The notes under the pieces: model-generated
Seen by the model: only the letters and a program-made list of their open reading frames with translations
The model's database searches: none
What the model was told of the DNA's origin: nothing
Translations under genes and position numbers: made by a program
Assembly (NCBI GenBank): GCA_963791145.1
Contig: CAWBRT010000003.1
Coordinates: 468,408-532,407, forward strand
Source of the DNA: CAWBRT01 sp963791145
Lineage (GTDB): Bacteria > Acidobacteriota > Terriglobia > Terriglobales > Acidobacteriaceae
Length of the DNA stretch: 64,000 bases
Reading direction: 5' to 3'
Part shown: positions 1-11,477 of the stretch, one piece after another
How the letters are laid out: each line of letters opens with the position of its first letter
How positions within the stretch are numbered: the stretch's first letter is position 1

Positions 1-259
1 GGGAAAGTCGCTGGCTCACGTTTTACGCCTGCCGGGTGGGAGCCGCGTGGTTGACAGTGCCAGAGCAGCGTCGGTATTCTTACCCCAGGGTGCCTTCCAG
101 CACGAGGCCGACCTGGCGGGCCGGCGAAGCCATGTTTGCGGTTCTGGCTTCTCCCTCCTCTCCCCGATTCTTGAACTAGGACCGCAATTCTGATATCTCG
201 TTTGTTTTGCGGGGTTCCGCCAAACGCCGATGTTGCGTTTGCGGGCCCGGGTTTGGGAC

Positions 260-808
260 ATGCTGATCCGCGTACAAGACCTGGAAGTCCGACGGCAGGA
301 CTTCCATGAGCAGTTATCGCCGGGGGCCATAGATTTTGGGCCGGAGTTGCGTCAGCTTGGGATCATGAAAGTGGACGGCCGGGCCGAGCTGGTGCGGGAG
401 CATCGCGGCGCACGCGAATACGTCTCAGACATTCGCCTGGTGGGCGAACTGGCAGGCCGGTTCGAGTCGAACTGCGCGCGCTGCCTGGAGCCGGTCGGGC
501 AGGAGGTAAGCCGCTCCTTTGACTTGCTTTACCGCCCCTTGGGGGTGGACCGGCGCAAAGAAGAAGTTTCCATCTCTCAGGCCGAAACCGAGATCGGCTA
601 TTACGAAGGCGCCGGCCTGGAACTGGAAGATGTGCTCCGGGAGCAGGTATTGCTGGCGGTGCCGCTCAAGGCGGTTTGCCGGGCGGAGTGCAAGGGATTT
701 TGCCCGCACTGCGGGCAAAACCTGAACGAAGGCAGTTGCAGTTGCCACGAGAAGCAGGAAGACCCGCGCTGGCATGCCCTGCGCGACCTGAAACACCGTT
801 TTCAGTAG
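260..808 (+). CDS. yceD: DUF177 / YceD-family protein
   Basis: A 182-residue protein of the DUF177 (YceD) family, which sits upstream of rpmF in many bacteria. In E. coli and plants family members are linked to 23S rRNA accumulation, but the biochemical role is not settled. A zinc-binding look is clear: a CARC pair near residue 67 and a C-terminal cluster (CRAECKGFCPHCGQ, then CSCH). I chose the ATG at 260 because the protein then begins MLIRVQDLE, as family members do. An in-frame ATG at 230 would add ten residues. rpmF follows 180 bp downstream and plsX after that, the classical order. The call rests on length, the Cys pattern and gene order. Confidence 0.88.
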   Translation: MLIRVQDLEVRRQDFHEQLSPGAIDFGPELRQLGIMKVDGRAELVREHRGAREYVSDIRLVGELAGRFESNCARCLEPVGQEVSRSFDLLYRPLGVDRRKEEVSISQAETEIGYYEGAGLELEDVLREQVLLAVPLKAVCRAECKGFCPHCGQNLNEGSCSCHEKQEDPRWHALRDLKHRFQ

Positions 809-988
809 TTCTTTTTCGGTCCCGCGCGCCTCTGTAGGCGCGCCGGGGCGAGTTTACGCCTCAGGCAGCGGAAATGCCGGGGGCATGTTTTTTCGCAGTC
901 GATTCGGCTGCTCAAATTTTACCGGTCTACGCCAGCAGCTCTGTACCTGTTGGGCGTGCAAGAATCCGGCACGAGAGGTTTTTGAACA

Positions 989-1174
989 ATGGCAAACCCC
1001 AAACGGCGACACTCAAGACGGCGCACCTCCACCCGCCGTTCCCACGACCATTTACAGGGACATGCGCTCTCCGAATGCCCCAATTGTCATGAGCACAAAA
1101 TGCCGCATCGCGCCTGCCCCAAATGCGGGTACTATAAGGGTCGCGAAGTTTTGGAAGTCGAAAAGGCAAGCTGA
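989..1174 (+). CDS. rpmF: 50S ribosomal protein L32
   Basis: A 61-residue ribosomal protein L32, part of the large subunit. It has the typical start MANPKRRHSRRRTSTRRSHD, a basic N-terminal half, and the zinc-binding four-cysteine form: CPNC near residue 30 and CPKC near residue 43. It lies between yceD and plsX, the conserved translation/phospholipid cluster. The length matches the family. Confidence 0.96.
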   Translation: MANPKRRHSRRRTSTRRSHDHLQGHALSECPNCHEHKMPHRACPKCGYYKGREVLEVEKAS

Positions 1175-1294
1175 CACATAAGACGGGGTCCCCAGCAAAC
1201 GCCGCCCGACGAGCACTTTGTATAAGCTTCGCGGCTTGGGTTGGCTTCGAGTCAGTATCAGAAGAGACCACGCGCGTTTGATGGGGTGGAGCGG

Positions 1295-2371
1295 ATGGAT
1301 TCCCAGCGGACCACAATCGCCGTTGATGCCATGGGTTCAGACCGGGCCCCGAAGCCGGAGATCGAGGGTGCGATCCTGGCTGCCCGCCATTACGGTGTCC
1401 GCGTGCTGCTGGTCGGCAAGGAAGAGCTGATCCGCCCCGTGTTGGCGGAGTATCCGGCCGCCGAAGAGTTCCCCATCGAGGTAGTGCACGCCAGCGAAGT
1501 TATCGGCATGCAGGAAAAAGCGGCGCACGCGGTCAAGCAGAAGCGCGATTCCTCCATGCGCGTCGGCTTGCGACTGGTCAGGGAAGGCACGGCCGCCGGG
1601 TTCGTATCGGCGGGCAATACCGGCGCGGCCATGGTTACGGCCAAACTGGTGCTCGGCGTCCTGCCCGGCGTGGACCGTCCGGGTTTGGCCGCCGTATTCC
1701 CCACCGCCGCTGGAACCGCCTCCATCATGCTCGACGTCGGCGCCAACGTCGACACCAAGCCGCACAACCTGCAGCAGTTCGCCATCATGGGCGAGGTCTA
1801 TTTCCGCAATATCTTCGCCGGACGTTTCCCCAGCGCCGACAAGCCTCGGGTCGGGCTGCTTTCCATCGGCGAAGAAGAGAGCAAGGGCAACGAGCTGACG
1901 CGCGAGGTCTTCAAGCTCCTCAAGGCCCTGCCGATGAATTTTGTCGGCAACGTCGAAGGCCGCGACCTTTATAACGGCAACGTGGACGTGATCGTCTGCG
2001 ACGGCTTTGTCGGCAACGTGGCCCTGAAAATCTCCGAGGGACTGGTCGACACCGTGCGCGCCATGCTGAAGGAGTCGCTGCAGGCGACCATCACGCGCCA
2101 GGTCGGCTACATGCTGGCGCGCCGGGCCTTCCAGGATTTCAAGAAGCGGCTGGACTACTCCGAGTACGGTGGCGCCCCTCTGCTGGGCATCAAGGGAGTG
2201 GCCATCGTCAGCCATGGCTCCTCCAACGGGGTGGCGATCAAGAACGCCATCCGGGTGGCCGCCGAATTTGCCACGGCCAAGCTGAACAGCAAGATAGAAG
2301 AGCAGCTCGCCAACGCTTCACTGACCCTCTCCATTCACGCCTCCGCCCGCGAAGCCCAGCCGTCCGTCTGA
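1295..2371 (+). CDS. plsX: Phosphate acyltransferase PlsX
   Basis: Acyl-ACP:phosphate acyltransferase, which makes acyl-phosphate for PlsY at the start of phospholipid synthesis at the inner membrane. The protein opens TTIAVDAMGSDRAP, the family signature, and has the GNTGAAM, LDVGANVD and CDGFVGNV motifs. I chose the ATG at 1295, preceded by GGGGTGGAG, which gives 358 residues (E. coli PlsX has 356). An upstream in-frame TTG at 1241 would add 18 residues unlike the family. Position after rpmF fits the yceD-rpmF-plsX cluster. fabH, often next, is absent. Confidence 0.96.
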   Translation: MDSQRTTIAVDAMGSDRAPKPEIEGAILAARHYGVRVLLVGKEELIRPVLAEYPAAEEFPIEVVHASEVIGMQEKAAHAVKQKRDSSMRVGLRLVREGTAAGFVSAGNTGAAMVTAKLVLGVLPGVDRPGLAAVFPTAAGTASIMLDVGANVDTKPHNLQQFAIMGEVYFRNIFAGRFPSADKPRVGLLSIGEEESKGNELTREVFKLLKALPMNFVGNVEGRDLYNGNVDVIVCDGFVGNVALKISEGLVDTVRAMLKESLQATITRQVGYMLARRAFQDFKKRLDYSEYGGAPLLGIKGVAIVSHGSSNGVAIKNAIRVAAEFATAKLNSKIEEQLANASLTLSIHASAREAQPSV

Positions 2372-2502
2372 GCCGGAGCCGCCCAAATCAGGCTTCCGCG
2401 ACCCGCCGGGCCAATTCGACCGCCTTGATATGTAGCCAGAAAACTAATCCCGCACGGGGGCTTTCGCTCACGTCCGCTGGCGCCTCAATGTAAACTACGG
2501 TT

Positions 2503-3657
2503 GTGAGAGTTGCGATCGATATCCGTCAGATGACCGACTATGGCGTGGCCACCTACACGCGCAATATCGTCCGTCAACTGGGCAGGATCGATCGCGCCAA
2601 CGATTACTTCCTGATCGGGGCAGTCGAGCGTTTGCAGGATGTGGGCGAGCTGCCGCCCAACTTTCACTGTGTACCCTTTGAGCCGGGCGACGGAATTACG
2701 GGCGGCTACTTTGAATTTCGCCGCACCGTTCGCAGCTTCAACTGCGACCTGGTTCACTTTCCGCAGATGTTCTGGCGCCCGCGGCTGGCGGGGTGCCCGT
2801 ATATCGTGACCGTCCACGACCTGCTCGATTACCTGTACCGCAACAATTCGCATTCCAGCCTGGCGCGCAGCGTGCGCTTTCACCTTACGCGGCGGGTGTT
2901 GCTGGGAGCGGCGCGCATCTTTGCCGTGTCGAACTTCACCAAGCACGATTTGACCCGGCTCTTCGATGTCCCAGCCGCCAAGGTCGAGGTCATCTACAAT
3001 GCGCCCGATGAACGCTTCCTGCTCGGCCACGCCACCCAGGCCGACCGCGACATGATCGCCGAGCGCTACCAGGTGAATTATCCCTTCCTGCTCTATGCCG
3101 GACGAATCAGCCCGCACAAGAACATCGTGCGTATTATCGAGGCTTTTTCGGCGCTGAAGTCGGAGCTCGCCAAGGGCGAGCTGTTTCCCGATCTCAAGCT
3201 GGTAATCATCGGCGACCAGCTTTCCAAGCATCCCGATCTGCGTCGGGCAGTCATCAGGAGCGCCGTGCAGTTCGACGTGCGCTTCCTGGGCTTCGTTCCC
3301 ATCGAGGTGCTTCGTATCTTCTATGACCTGGCCAAGGTCTTCATCTTCCCCTCTCTGTACGAAGGCTTCGGGCTGCCGCCCCTGGAAGCCATGGCGCACG
3401 ACACGCCCGTCGTGGCCTCCAACGTTACCGCCGTGCCGGAGGTGCTAGGCAATGCCGCCGTGCTGGTGAATCCGGAGAATGTCTTCGAGATCAGCCGCGC
3501 GCTCTACCGCGTGCTGCTCGATCGGCCGCTGCGCGAGCGCATGAAAACGGCGGGGCGGGAGCGCATCCGCCGCTACTCCTGGCAGAACTCCGTAGCCCGC
3601 ATCCTGCAAGCTTACAGCGCCGTGGCCGGCGTCTCCGCGGCTGCGGCTTCGGATTGA
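2503..3657 (+). CDS. Glycosyltransferase family 4 protein
   Basis: A 384-residue GT-B glycosyltransferase of family 4, using a nucleotide sugar to extend a polysaccharide or glycolipid; acceptor unknown. Visible marks are the N-terminal GV(A)TYTRN region, LLYAGRISPHKN near residue 200, and the donor-binding stretch FPSLYEGFGLPPLEAM near residue 285, with the E-x7-E arrangement. The start is a GTG at 2503 (MRVAIDIRQMTDYG). It stands alone, 130 bp after plsX, with a repeat element right behind it. Confidence 0.9.
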   Translation: MRVAIDIRQMTDYGVATYTRNIVRQLGRIDRANDYFLIGAVERLQDVGELPPNFHCVPFEPGDGITGGYFEFRRTVRSFNCDLVHFPQMFWRPRLAGCPYIVTVHDLLDYLYRNNSHSSLARSVRFHLTRRVLLGAARIFAVSNFTKHDLTRLFDVPAAKVEVIYNAPDERFLLGHATQADRDMIAERYQVNYPFLLYAGRISPHKNIVRIIEAFSALKSELAKGELFPDLKLVIIGDQLSKHPDLRRAVIRSAVQFDVRFLGFVPIEVLRIFYDLAKVFIFPSLYEGFGLPPLEAMAHDTPVVASNVTAVPEVLGNAAVLVNPENVFEISRALYRVLLDRPLRERMKTAGRERIRRYSWQNSVARILQAYSAVAGVSAAAASD

Positions 3658-3682
3658 GAATCTCTATCGAAAACGGTTTAGA

Positions 3683-3770
3683 CCGGATTCGCGGAAGGTA
3701 TGCCCCGTGCGGTAGCCGGGCGGTCAGCCCGGCGTTGATAGCGAAGGGTACATCCACTTTGAATCCGCCC
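3683..3770 (-). repeat. Palindromic interspersed repeat, copy A
   Basis: An 88-bp element with a central GC hairpin (GCCGGGC/GCCCGGC) and short inverted ends (CGGATTC / GAATCCG). A second copy lies in opposite orientation at 21877-21963 with roughly 90% identity by eye. It fills the gap between the glycosyltransferase and the convergent zinc-ribbon gene, a typical place for a REP/MITE-like sequence. Confidence 0.8.
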
Positions 3771-4141
3771 TAGCCTTCCGTCTTCCCTTCCTTCACCTTG
3801 CCGTCGACTTCGGGCTTGCCGGTGGGCAGGCTGGTGTTGGAGACCTTCCCGATGCCGGCCACGTTCTTGTTTTTCGGCTCGGTAGGATTCGGCAGGTATA
3901 GCGTCTTGCAGTTCGCGCAGCGGTAAACTTCGGCCCTCTTGCCCCAGGCCCGCTCGATGTCACCGCAGGCGTGCTCGACGGTATCTACTGCGTAGAACCA
4001 CCGTTTAAGGTGCCCGCCGCAGATCTTTCCTTTGTCGTCCTTCTGGTTGCAGGAGCGCTGCAAAGGTAGCTTGGTTTTCACCTTGTGGTTGGGCAACTGC
4101 TGAGGTTCGGGAGGGTTGGGGCTTGCCGATTGCGGTTGCAT
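3770..4141 (-). CDS. Conserved hypothetical zinc-ribbon protein
   Basis: A 123-residue protein of unknown function. Two cysteine pairs suggest a zinc ribbon: CNQKDDKGKICGG near residue 33, and CGD...YRCANCKTLYLPNP near residue 75. The ends are low-complexity (Pro/Gln-rich N terminus, Lys/Glu-rich C terminus). The start is uncertain: ATG at 4141 gives MQPQSASPNPPEP, while an upstream ATG at 4222 would add 27 residues with no recognisable content. It reads convergently toward the glycosyltransferase. The Cys-rich core looks selected, so I think it is a real gene. Confidence 0.65.
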   Translation of the reverse strand: MQPQSASPNPPEPQQLPNHKVKTKLPLQRSCNQKDDKGKICGGHLKRWFYAVDTVEHACGDIERAWGKRAEVYRCANCKTLYLPNPTEPKNKNVAGIGKVSNTSLPTGKPEVDGKVKEGKTEG

Positions 4142-4389
4142 CACGTCTGTGGCCACGCACTTCCTCGGTTGGGAGATTTGAGATATGGCTATTTTAGAGC
4201 ATTCCACGACGTAGGTGGCCACATTTGCGAAACGGAGGCGGAAGCCACAGGCGAGCTAATGCGGGCTGTTCCCCAGCGAACTTACCACTTCCCTTCCCCA
4301 GAAACGGCGAAGGATAGGGCACCACCCGCACCTCGAGATCCCCGTGCGTCAGTTCAATCTGAAATCGAAAATCTTCAATCTGAAATGGT

Positions 4390-5283
4390 TCAGTATTCCA
4401 CCTTTACCATGCAAAGGCCCGACGCGGGTGCCGTAGGACCGGCGGCTGAGCGGTCCCTGGCCTTCAGAATGCGCGTAACGTCTTCCGGCTTCAGCGTGCC
4501 TTTGCCGGCCAACATGAACGTCCCAACCAGGTTGCGCACCATGTGGTGGAGAAAGCCGTTGCCACGTACCCGGTACACCAGCTCGTGTTCTCGCGCCGAT
4601 CCCTCCGCGCTCGCGTTCGGCTTGCCTTGGCGCAAATCGAGCTGCGATTCCATGATCGTTCGCACGTTTCCGCGGCGCCGGAGTGCGGGAGTCTCCTCTT
4701 CTCCGGCGGGGCCGGTAAATGTCGTCGTCGCATTCGCTGCGGTGGATTCTTCCCGGGCGAGTCGCTCTGCGCGGTCGGGATCGGCGGCGGCGAAGGAAGT
4801 GAAATCGTGCTGCCCGACGACCAGCGCTGCAGCTTCGGCCATAGCTCTCTCATCCAGCGGGTAGGGGTAATGCCAGACGTAGCGAAAGAGAAACGGCGGA
4901 CAGACCTCGCCCCGGTAGATTCGGTATTCGTAGGTCTTCGTCTTCGCCAAGTGCCGGGCATGAAACTCCGGCGCCGCCTCCTCTACGCTCAGAATCCGTA
5001 TGGAGGGCGGCAGACGGTCATTGAGAACAACCTTGAGATTCTCCAGCGGAATCCGTGACTCTGTCCGGAAGCTTGCCACCTGGGCCAGCGCATGCACGCC
5101 GGCATCGGTGCGCCCAGACCCCTGCGGCAGCACTCGCTCGCCCGTAAGCCCCTCGATTACCTCAGCGAGCACCCCCTGGATGGTGGGAACGCCCGGCTGG
5201 ATCTGCCATCCGTAATAGCCGTAGCCGTCATAGCTGAGGGTAAGCTTCAAATTGCGAGGCAAATCCGCTTCCTCGGTGTTCAA
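4390..5283 (-). CDS. truA: tRNA pseudouridine(38-40) synthase TruA
   Basis: Converts U38-U40 in the anticodon stem of many tRNAs to pseudouridine. The protein begins LKLTLSYDGYGYYGWQIQPG, and the catalytic Asp lies in GSGRTDAGVHALAQV near residue 60. The C-terminal half has FLHHMVRNLVGT. At 297 residues it is longer than the usual 245-270, because of an acidic, Ala/Thr-rich insert (about residues 165-220) between the two lobes. Start ATG at 5283. Its upstream side faces a MITE-like element. Confidence 0.95.
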   Translation of the reverse strand: MNTEEADLPRNLKLTLSYDGYGYYGWQIQPGVPTIQGVLAEVIEGLTGERVLPQGSGRTDAGVHALAQVASFRTESRIPLENLKVVLNDRLPPSIRILSVEEAAPEFHARHLAKTKTYEYRIYRGEVCPPFLFRYVWHYPYPLDERAMAEAAALVVGQHDFTSFAAADPDRAERLAREESTAANATTTFTGPAGEEETPALRRRGNVRTIMESQLDLRQGKPNASAEGSAREHELVYRVRGNGFLHHMVRNLVGTFMLAGKGTLKPEDVTRILKARDRSAAGPTAPASGLCMVKVEY

Positions 5284-5407
5284 CTAAATAAGCTCGCACA
5301 ACGGCTCAGGACCCCGGTTGTGCCTATGCGCCGGAGTGAATCCTGGCCATCTGGCGTCGCACTGTTTATAACGCAGGCTGCGGCACAACCCAAGCCCGTA
5401 GTCCTTA

Positions 5408-5674
5408 GAGCCTGTTATTGACTTATAGGGCGGCAGCGACGGGAGCGGATTTTTCCGAGCGCGAGGAGCGAGGAGCGGCAAATACTGAAGTATTTTAGCG
5501 ACGAGCGACACTGCGATCGGGAAAATCCGCCCCGTCCCGCAGGGTTGCGGCGCAAATCGGCCCAGACTTCGTTGTCGTCCTCGAACATGGAATCACCATG
5601 CCCCTCGGACTCCGCCTCGTCTGGCCCAATTTTCGCTCGCAACGCTGTCCGTCCTATACGTTAATAACAGGCTC
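5408..5674. mobile_element. MITE-like element with TA target duplication
   Basis: A 267-bp non-coding element whose ends are imperfect inverted repeats of about 30 bp. Both start GAGCCTGTTATT, then share TATAGG and CGG with few mismatches. It is flanked by TA on both sides (5406-5407 and 5675-5676), as expected for IS630/Tc1-mariner-type transposition. No transposase fits inside. The open frames across it look like chance. It sits in the 507-bp gap between truA and the TolC gene. Confidence 0.75.
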
Positions 5675-5678
5675 TAGC

Positions 5679-5709
5679 CCCCGGCAAACGCACTTTGCGT
5701 CTGCCGGGG
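5679..5709. terminator. GC hairpin, possible terminator
   Basis: A 14-bp stem with one mismatch and a 3-nt loop; the arms begin CCCCGGCAAACGCA and close TGCCGGGG. There is no T-run, so factor-independent termination is doubtful. The same hairpin core recurs at 26540-26572 and in part near 1187-1202, so it is as likely a dispersed palindromic repeat. Confidence 0.45.
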
Positions 5710-5790
5710 TGTTTCACAGTCTGATCGACAAGCTGCCCATGAATAGTTTCTAATCAAGTAAGTTGATACTTACATATCCGGAGAAAGCGA

Positions 5791-8011
5791 ATGTTACGCT
5801 CCGCACGCCCGTTAGCCCCGGCGGCAACTCTGATCGCGCTAGCATTTCTGCCTGTCTTCTTTACGTCTGTACTGGCGGCCCAGCAGCAGGCGCCGCCCCC
5901 GGCCGTTGCCGGGCAGGCCTCCGCTCCGGCGGCTGGCAATGCGCTTCCCAGCGCCCCGACTAACCAAGTGGTGCTGCAGAATTACGCCAAGCCTAAGCCG
6001 ATACTAAGCGTCATAGGACCCTACACCCGGCGCGAGGTCCCGCCGGTGAATGTGAAGAACTCGCTCCGCCTCGACAGCCTGATGCAAAACGGCGTCATCA
6101 TGCTTTCCATGGGTGACGCCATCGCCATTGCCTTGCAGGACAATCTCGACGTTGATATAGCCCGCTATAACCTGCCGATCGCCGATACGGATATTCTGCG
6201 CACCAAAGGTGGCGGGCAGCCGCTGGGCGTGAACACCGGCGTGGTCTCAGGAACTCCGGGAGGAACCGGAACCGGCGTGACCGGCGGCGCTCTGACCTCC
6301 ACCAGTACCGGCGCCGGCGGCACCACGGCCGGCACGGGCGGGGCCGGCGCAGGCACCTCCGGTCTCGTTTTGTCCTCTCTCGGCGCGGGACCTGCTCCGC
6401 CGCAATTCGATCCGTCGGTGACCAGCACCTTGCAGATAGAACGGGCCTATATACCGCAGAGCGCCTCGACGACCGGGCAGTTGAACCTGGACCAGAACAC
6501 CAGTACCGCCAACTTCGCCTATAACCAGGGGTTCTGCGACCGGTACCAATCTGGGCGTGGCGTTCAACAATTCGCGGACTACCACCAATAGCACCTTTGC
6601 CTTTTATAACCCGCTTCTCAACTCCAGTTTTCGCCTCACCCTCACGCAGCACCTGCTGCAGGGACGCAGTTGGGACGTCAACAAGCGCTTCATCACCATC
6701 TCCAAGAACAACCGCAAAATTACCGACGAGTCCTTCCGCGCGCAGATCATCTCCACGGTAGCGCAGATTCAGAACATCTACTGGGACCTGGTCAGCGCCT
6801 ATGAGGATCTGCGCGTGAAACGGGAGACGCTGGCTTTCGCCGAGCGCACCCTTTCCGACAACAAGAAGCAGTTGCAGATCGGCACCATGGCTCCCATCGA
6901 CGTCACTAACGCGGAGTCGCAGGTGGCCACTGCACGCCAGAACGTGATCGTTTCGGAAACCAACCTGCAACTGCAGCAACTGCTGATGACCAATGCCTTG
7001 ACCCGCAACGCGCGGGCGGCGGACGTGCGCTTTGCCCCAGTGGTGCCGACCGACACCATGGTGATCCCCGCCGTCGAACCGGTTTTGCCCATCGAGGACC
7101 TCGTCACGGAAGCCGTACAGAAGAATCCCACGCTGTCACAGGCCCGCTTCGATCTGAAGAACCGCCAGATCAATGCCAAAGCGGCCGCCAACGGTCTGCT
7201 GCCTGGCCTGGATTTGATCGGCTTCTACGGGTCGTCTTCGGTGGCAGGCACCTACATCCTCAACGCCGCCAGCCCTCTCTGTGTACCTGGTGGCAAACTC
7301 AATGGAACTCCGGCGTGTACGCCTCCGTTTCCGCCGAACACCGGATATGGCACGGCATTCCAAAACGATTTCAATAGCAGCGCCCCGGACAAAGGTGTCG
7401 CCTTGCAGTTGACCATCCCGATCCGCAATCGGCAGGCGCAATCCGTTCAGGCGCGCTCCGAACTGGAGACACGACAGGCGCAGGTGCGCTTGCAGCAACT
7501 GGAGAATCAGGTTGCCATCCTGGTTCGCAACGCGCAGTTTGCCCTACAGCAGAACAAGGCCCGGGTGGATGCCGCCGTCGAGGCCCTGCGTTTTGCCACT
7601 GAGAACCTGCAGGCGGAGCAGAAAAAGTACCAGCTCGGCGCCTCCACTAGCTATTTAGTGTTCCAGCAGGAGACGAATGTCGCCACCGCGGAAGAGAACC
7701 TGCTTGCCGCCAGGATCTCCTATGCCAAGTCGCGGGTGAACTTTGACCAGGTTATGTCGCGTACCCTGGAGCACAACGGCATCCTGCTCTCCGATGCCCT
7801 AAGCGGCGCCGTGACCCATATTCCGCTAACACCCGACACCACCCGGAACACCAACCTGCCGGCGCCGGTCTCGCCCGAAGTTCCGCCCCTCGGACACTCC
7901 GAGCAACCCACTTATGTCCAGCCAAACTATCCCGGACCGGGAGAACAGCTACCGCCTAGCCAGACGCCCGCTCCGGCTCCGCCACAAACTGCTCCGCCTC
8001 CGCGGAGGTAG
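5791..8011 (+). CDS. TolC-like outer membrane efflux protein (frameshifted)
   Basis: Outer membrane channel of the TolC/OEP family, which pairs with RND or MFS pumps across the periplasm. A signal peptide (MLRSARPLAPAATLIALAFL...) is followed by an N-terminal domain, a Gly/Thr/Ala-rich insert (about residues 145-200) and the long helical repeats with LRVKRETLAFAERTL and NAESQVATARQNV. The C-terminal tail is Pro-rich. The start ATG at 5791 has GGAGAAA in front. The reading frame breaks near 6535, where removing one T restores NQGFATGTNLGVAFNNS, so the two halves are one gene of about 739 residues. A terminator follows at 8030. Confidence 0.88.
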
Positions 8012-8029
8012 ACGTTCGCAGAAACCCGA

Positions 8030-8055
8030 AGGCGGCCGCCCTGGCCGCCTTTTTG
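8030..8055 (+). terminator. Rho-independent terminator after TolC gene
   Basis: Stem AGGCGGCC / GGCCGCCT with a 5-nt loop, followed directly by TTTTTG. It lies 19 bp after the TolC stop codon. Confidence 0.88.
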
Positions 8056-8160
8056 CTTTGCGGAAAGGAGCTTATTGCCCCTAAACAGCATCTCTATTTC
8101 TTAGGGCGTTTTTATCAGAGAGCCCTGGCTTTAAATAGGTGGAGAACCTCAGGAGCCTTC

Positions 8161-10008
<1,848 letters not shown>

Positions 10009-10192
10009 ATGGCTCGCGAGAGATGTTTCCTCAGGCTAGGGGATATTGCAATTAAGAAGCAGGTTCCAAAATTTAAGAGTTTCAAGGTTTCAAACACCTA
10101 AGAAAGCCGGTTGAGCGGTTGCAAGGCCGGCAAGACAGAGCCGAAACTTTGAAACCCTGAAACCTTGAAACCTTTGTATGAGGTTCGACCGA

Positions 10193-10583
<391 letters not shown>

Positions 10584-10609
<26 letters not shown>

Positions 10610-11423
10610 ATCCCGATGCCAGCACCACCGCAGCATCGAACTTAACCCGCTGGCCGTCGTAGCGGCCGCGCAAGGCTTCCAGCACGGCGTGGTGAATGTC
10701 CTGACGTTCCGCCGGAATCGCCTGCAGCACGGGCTTCAGCGGAATCGTCACCTCGCGGAAATATGCCCAGAGCTCTTCCGGCGTGCCCGGCCAATTCCAG
10801 GGAACTTCCACTACCCTCTCTTCGATATCCTGAAATCCTGCTTCTTGCAACCTCGTGGTGAGCGTGCCTGGCTCCCCGAACTGGAACATGGCTTGGGAAG
10901 ACACCGGAAGCTTGACCTCGGGCAGCAGCTTGAGAACGACACCGATTGTGGTTTCAAAGTAGGGCTGGCGCCTCGAAGCCCAAGCCAGATGGCTGGTCCG
11001 TCCCTCCGGCTTGAGCACGCGATGCACTTCGCGCAAGGCGCGCGGCAGATCGGAGAAGAACATCACGCCGAAGCGGCTGACCACGCGATCAAAGGAGCCG
11101 TCCGCGAACGGAAGCTGATGCACGTCCGCCTGCAGGAATTCCACATTGCTGAGCTTGCGATTGCGGGCGCGCTCGCGGGCCACCTGCAAGGGCTGGGCGG
11201 AAATATCCGCCCCGACCACCTGCCCGCTGTCCCGCAACAGATCTGCGATGGATATAGCCGGCTCGCCTGAGCCGCAGGCCACGTCCAGGGCGCGTAACCC
11301 CGGCGTAATTCGCGCCTCATCCACGATGGCCTTGGTCACCTGCGAGCCGATGGCCGCCGATTGCGCACGGTAACGCTCCCCGGCATTTACCCGGGCAAAA
11401 GTGTCCCAACTGGAATCCGTCAT
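10584..11423 (-). CDS. Class I SAM-dependent methyltransferase
   Basis: A 279-residue methyltransferase of the UbiE/Methyltransf_11 type. Motif I is LDVACGSGEPAISIA near residue 45, the acidic end of strand 2 is VGADIS, and ADVHQLPFADGSFDRVVSRFG gives motifs II-III. The substrate cannot be read from the sequence. It could be a quinone-type or small-molecule methylase. It is transcribed toward the mutase gene and overlaps its end by 26 bp, so the tail-to-tail ends are tight. Confidence 0.85.
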
Positions 11424-11477
11424 AGACGGACAGCATATCAGGACGCATGGTTCAGTTTTGGCTTTCGTTCGTAGTTT

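Noticed and set aside
1..259. A gene before yceD
   Set aside because: Only a shadow frame on the minus strand; nothing recognisable in the first 259 bp.
1337..2215. 292-codon minus-strand frame opposite plsX
   Set aside because: Shadow of a GC-rich gene; plsX on the plus strand is unambiguous.
5415..5642. 75-codon minus-strand frame in the MITE-like element as a transposase remnant
   Set aside because: No transposase motif; composition reflects palindromic DNA.
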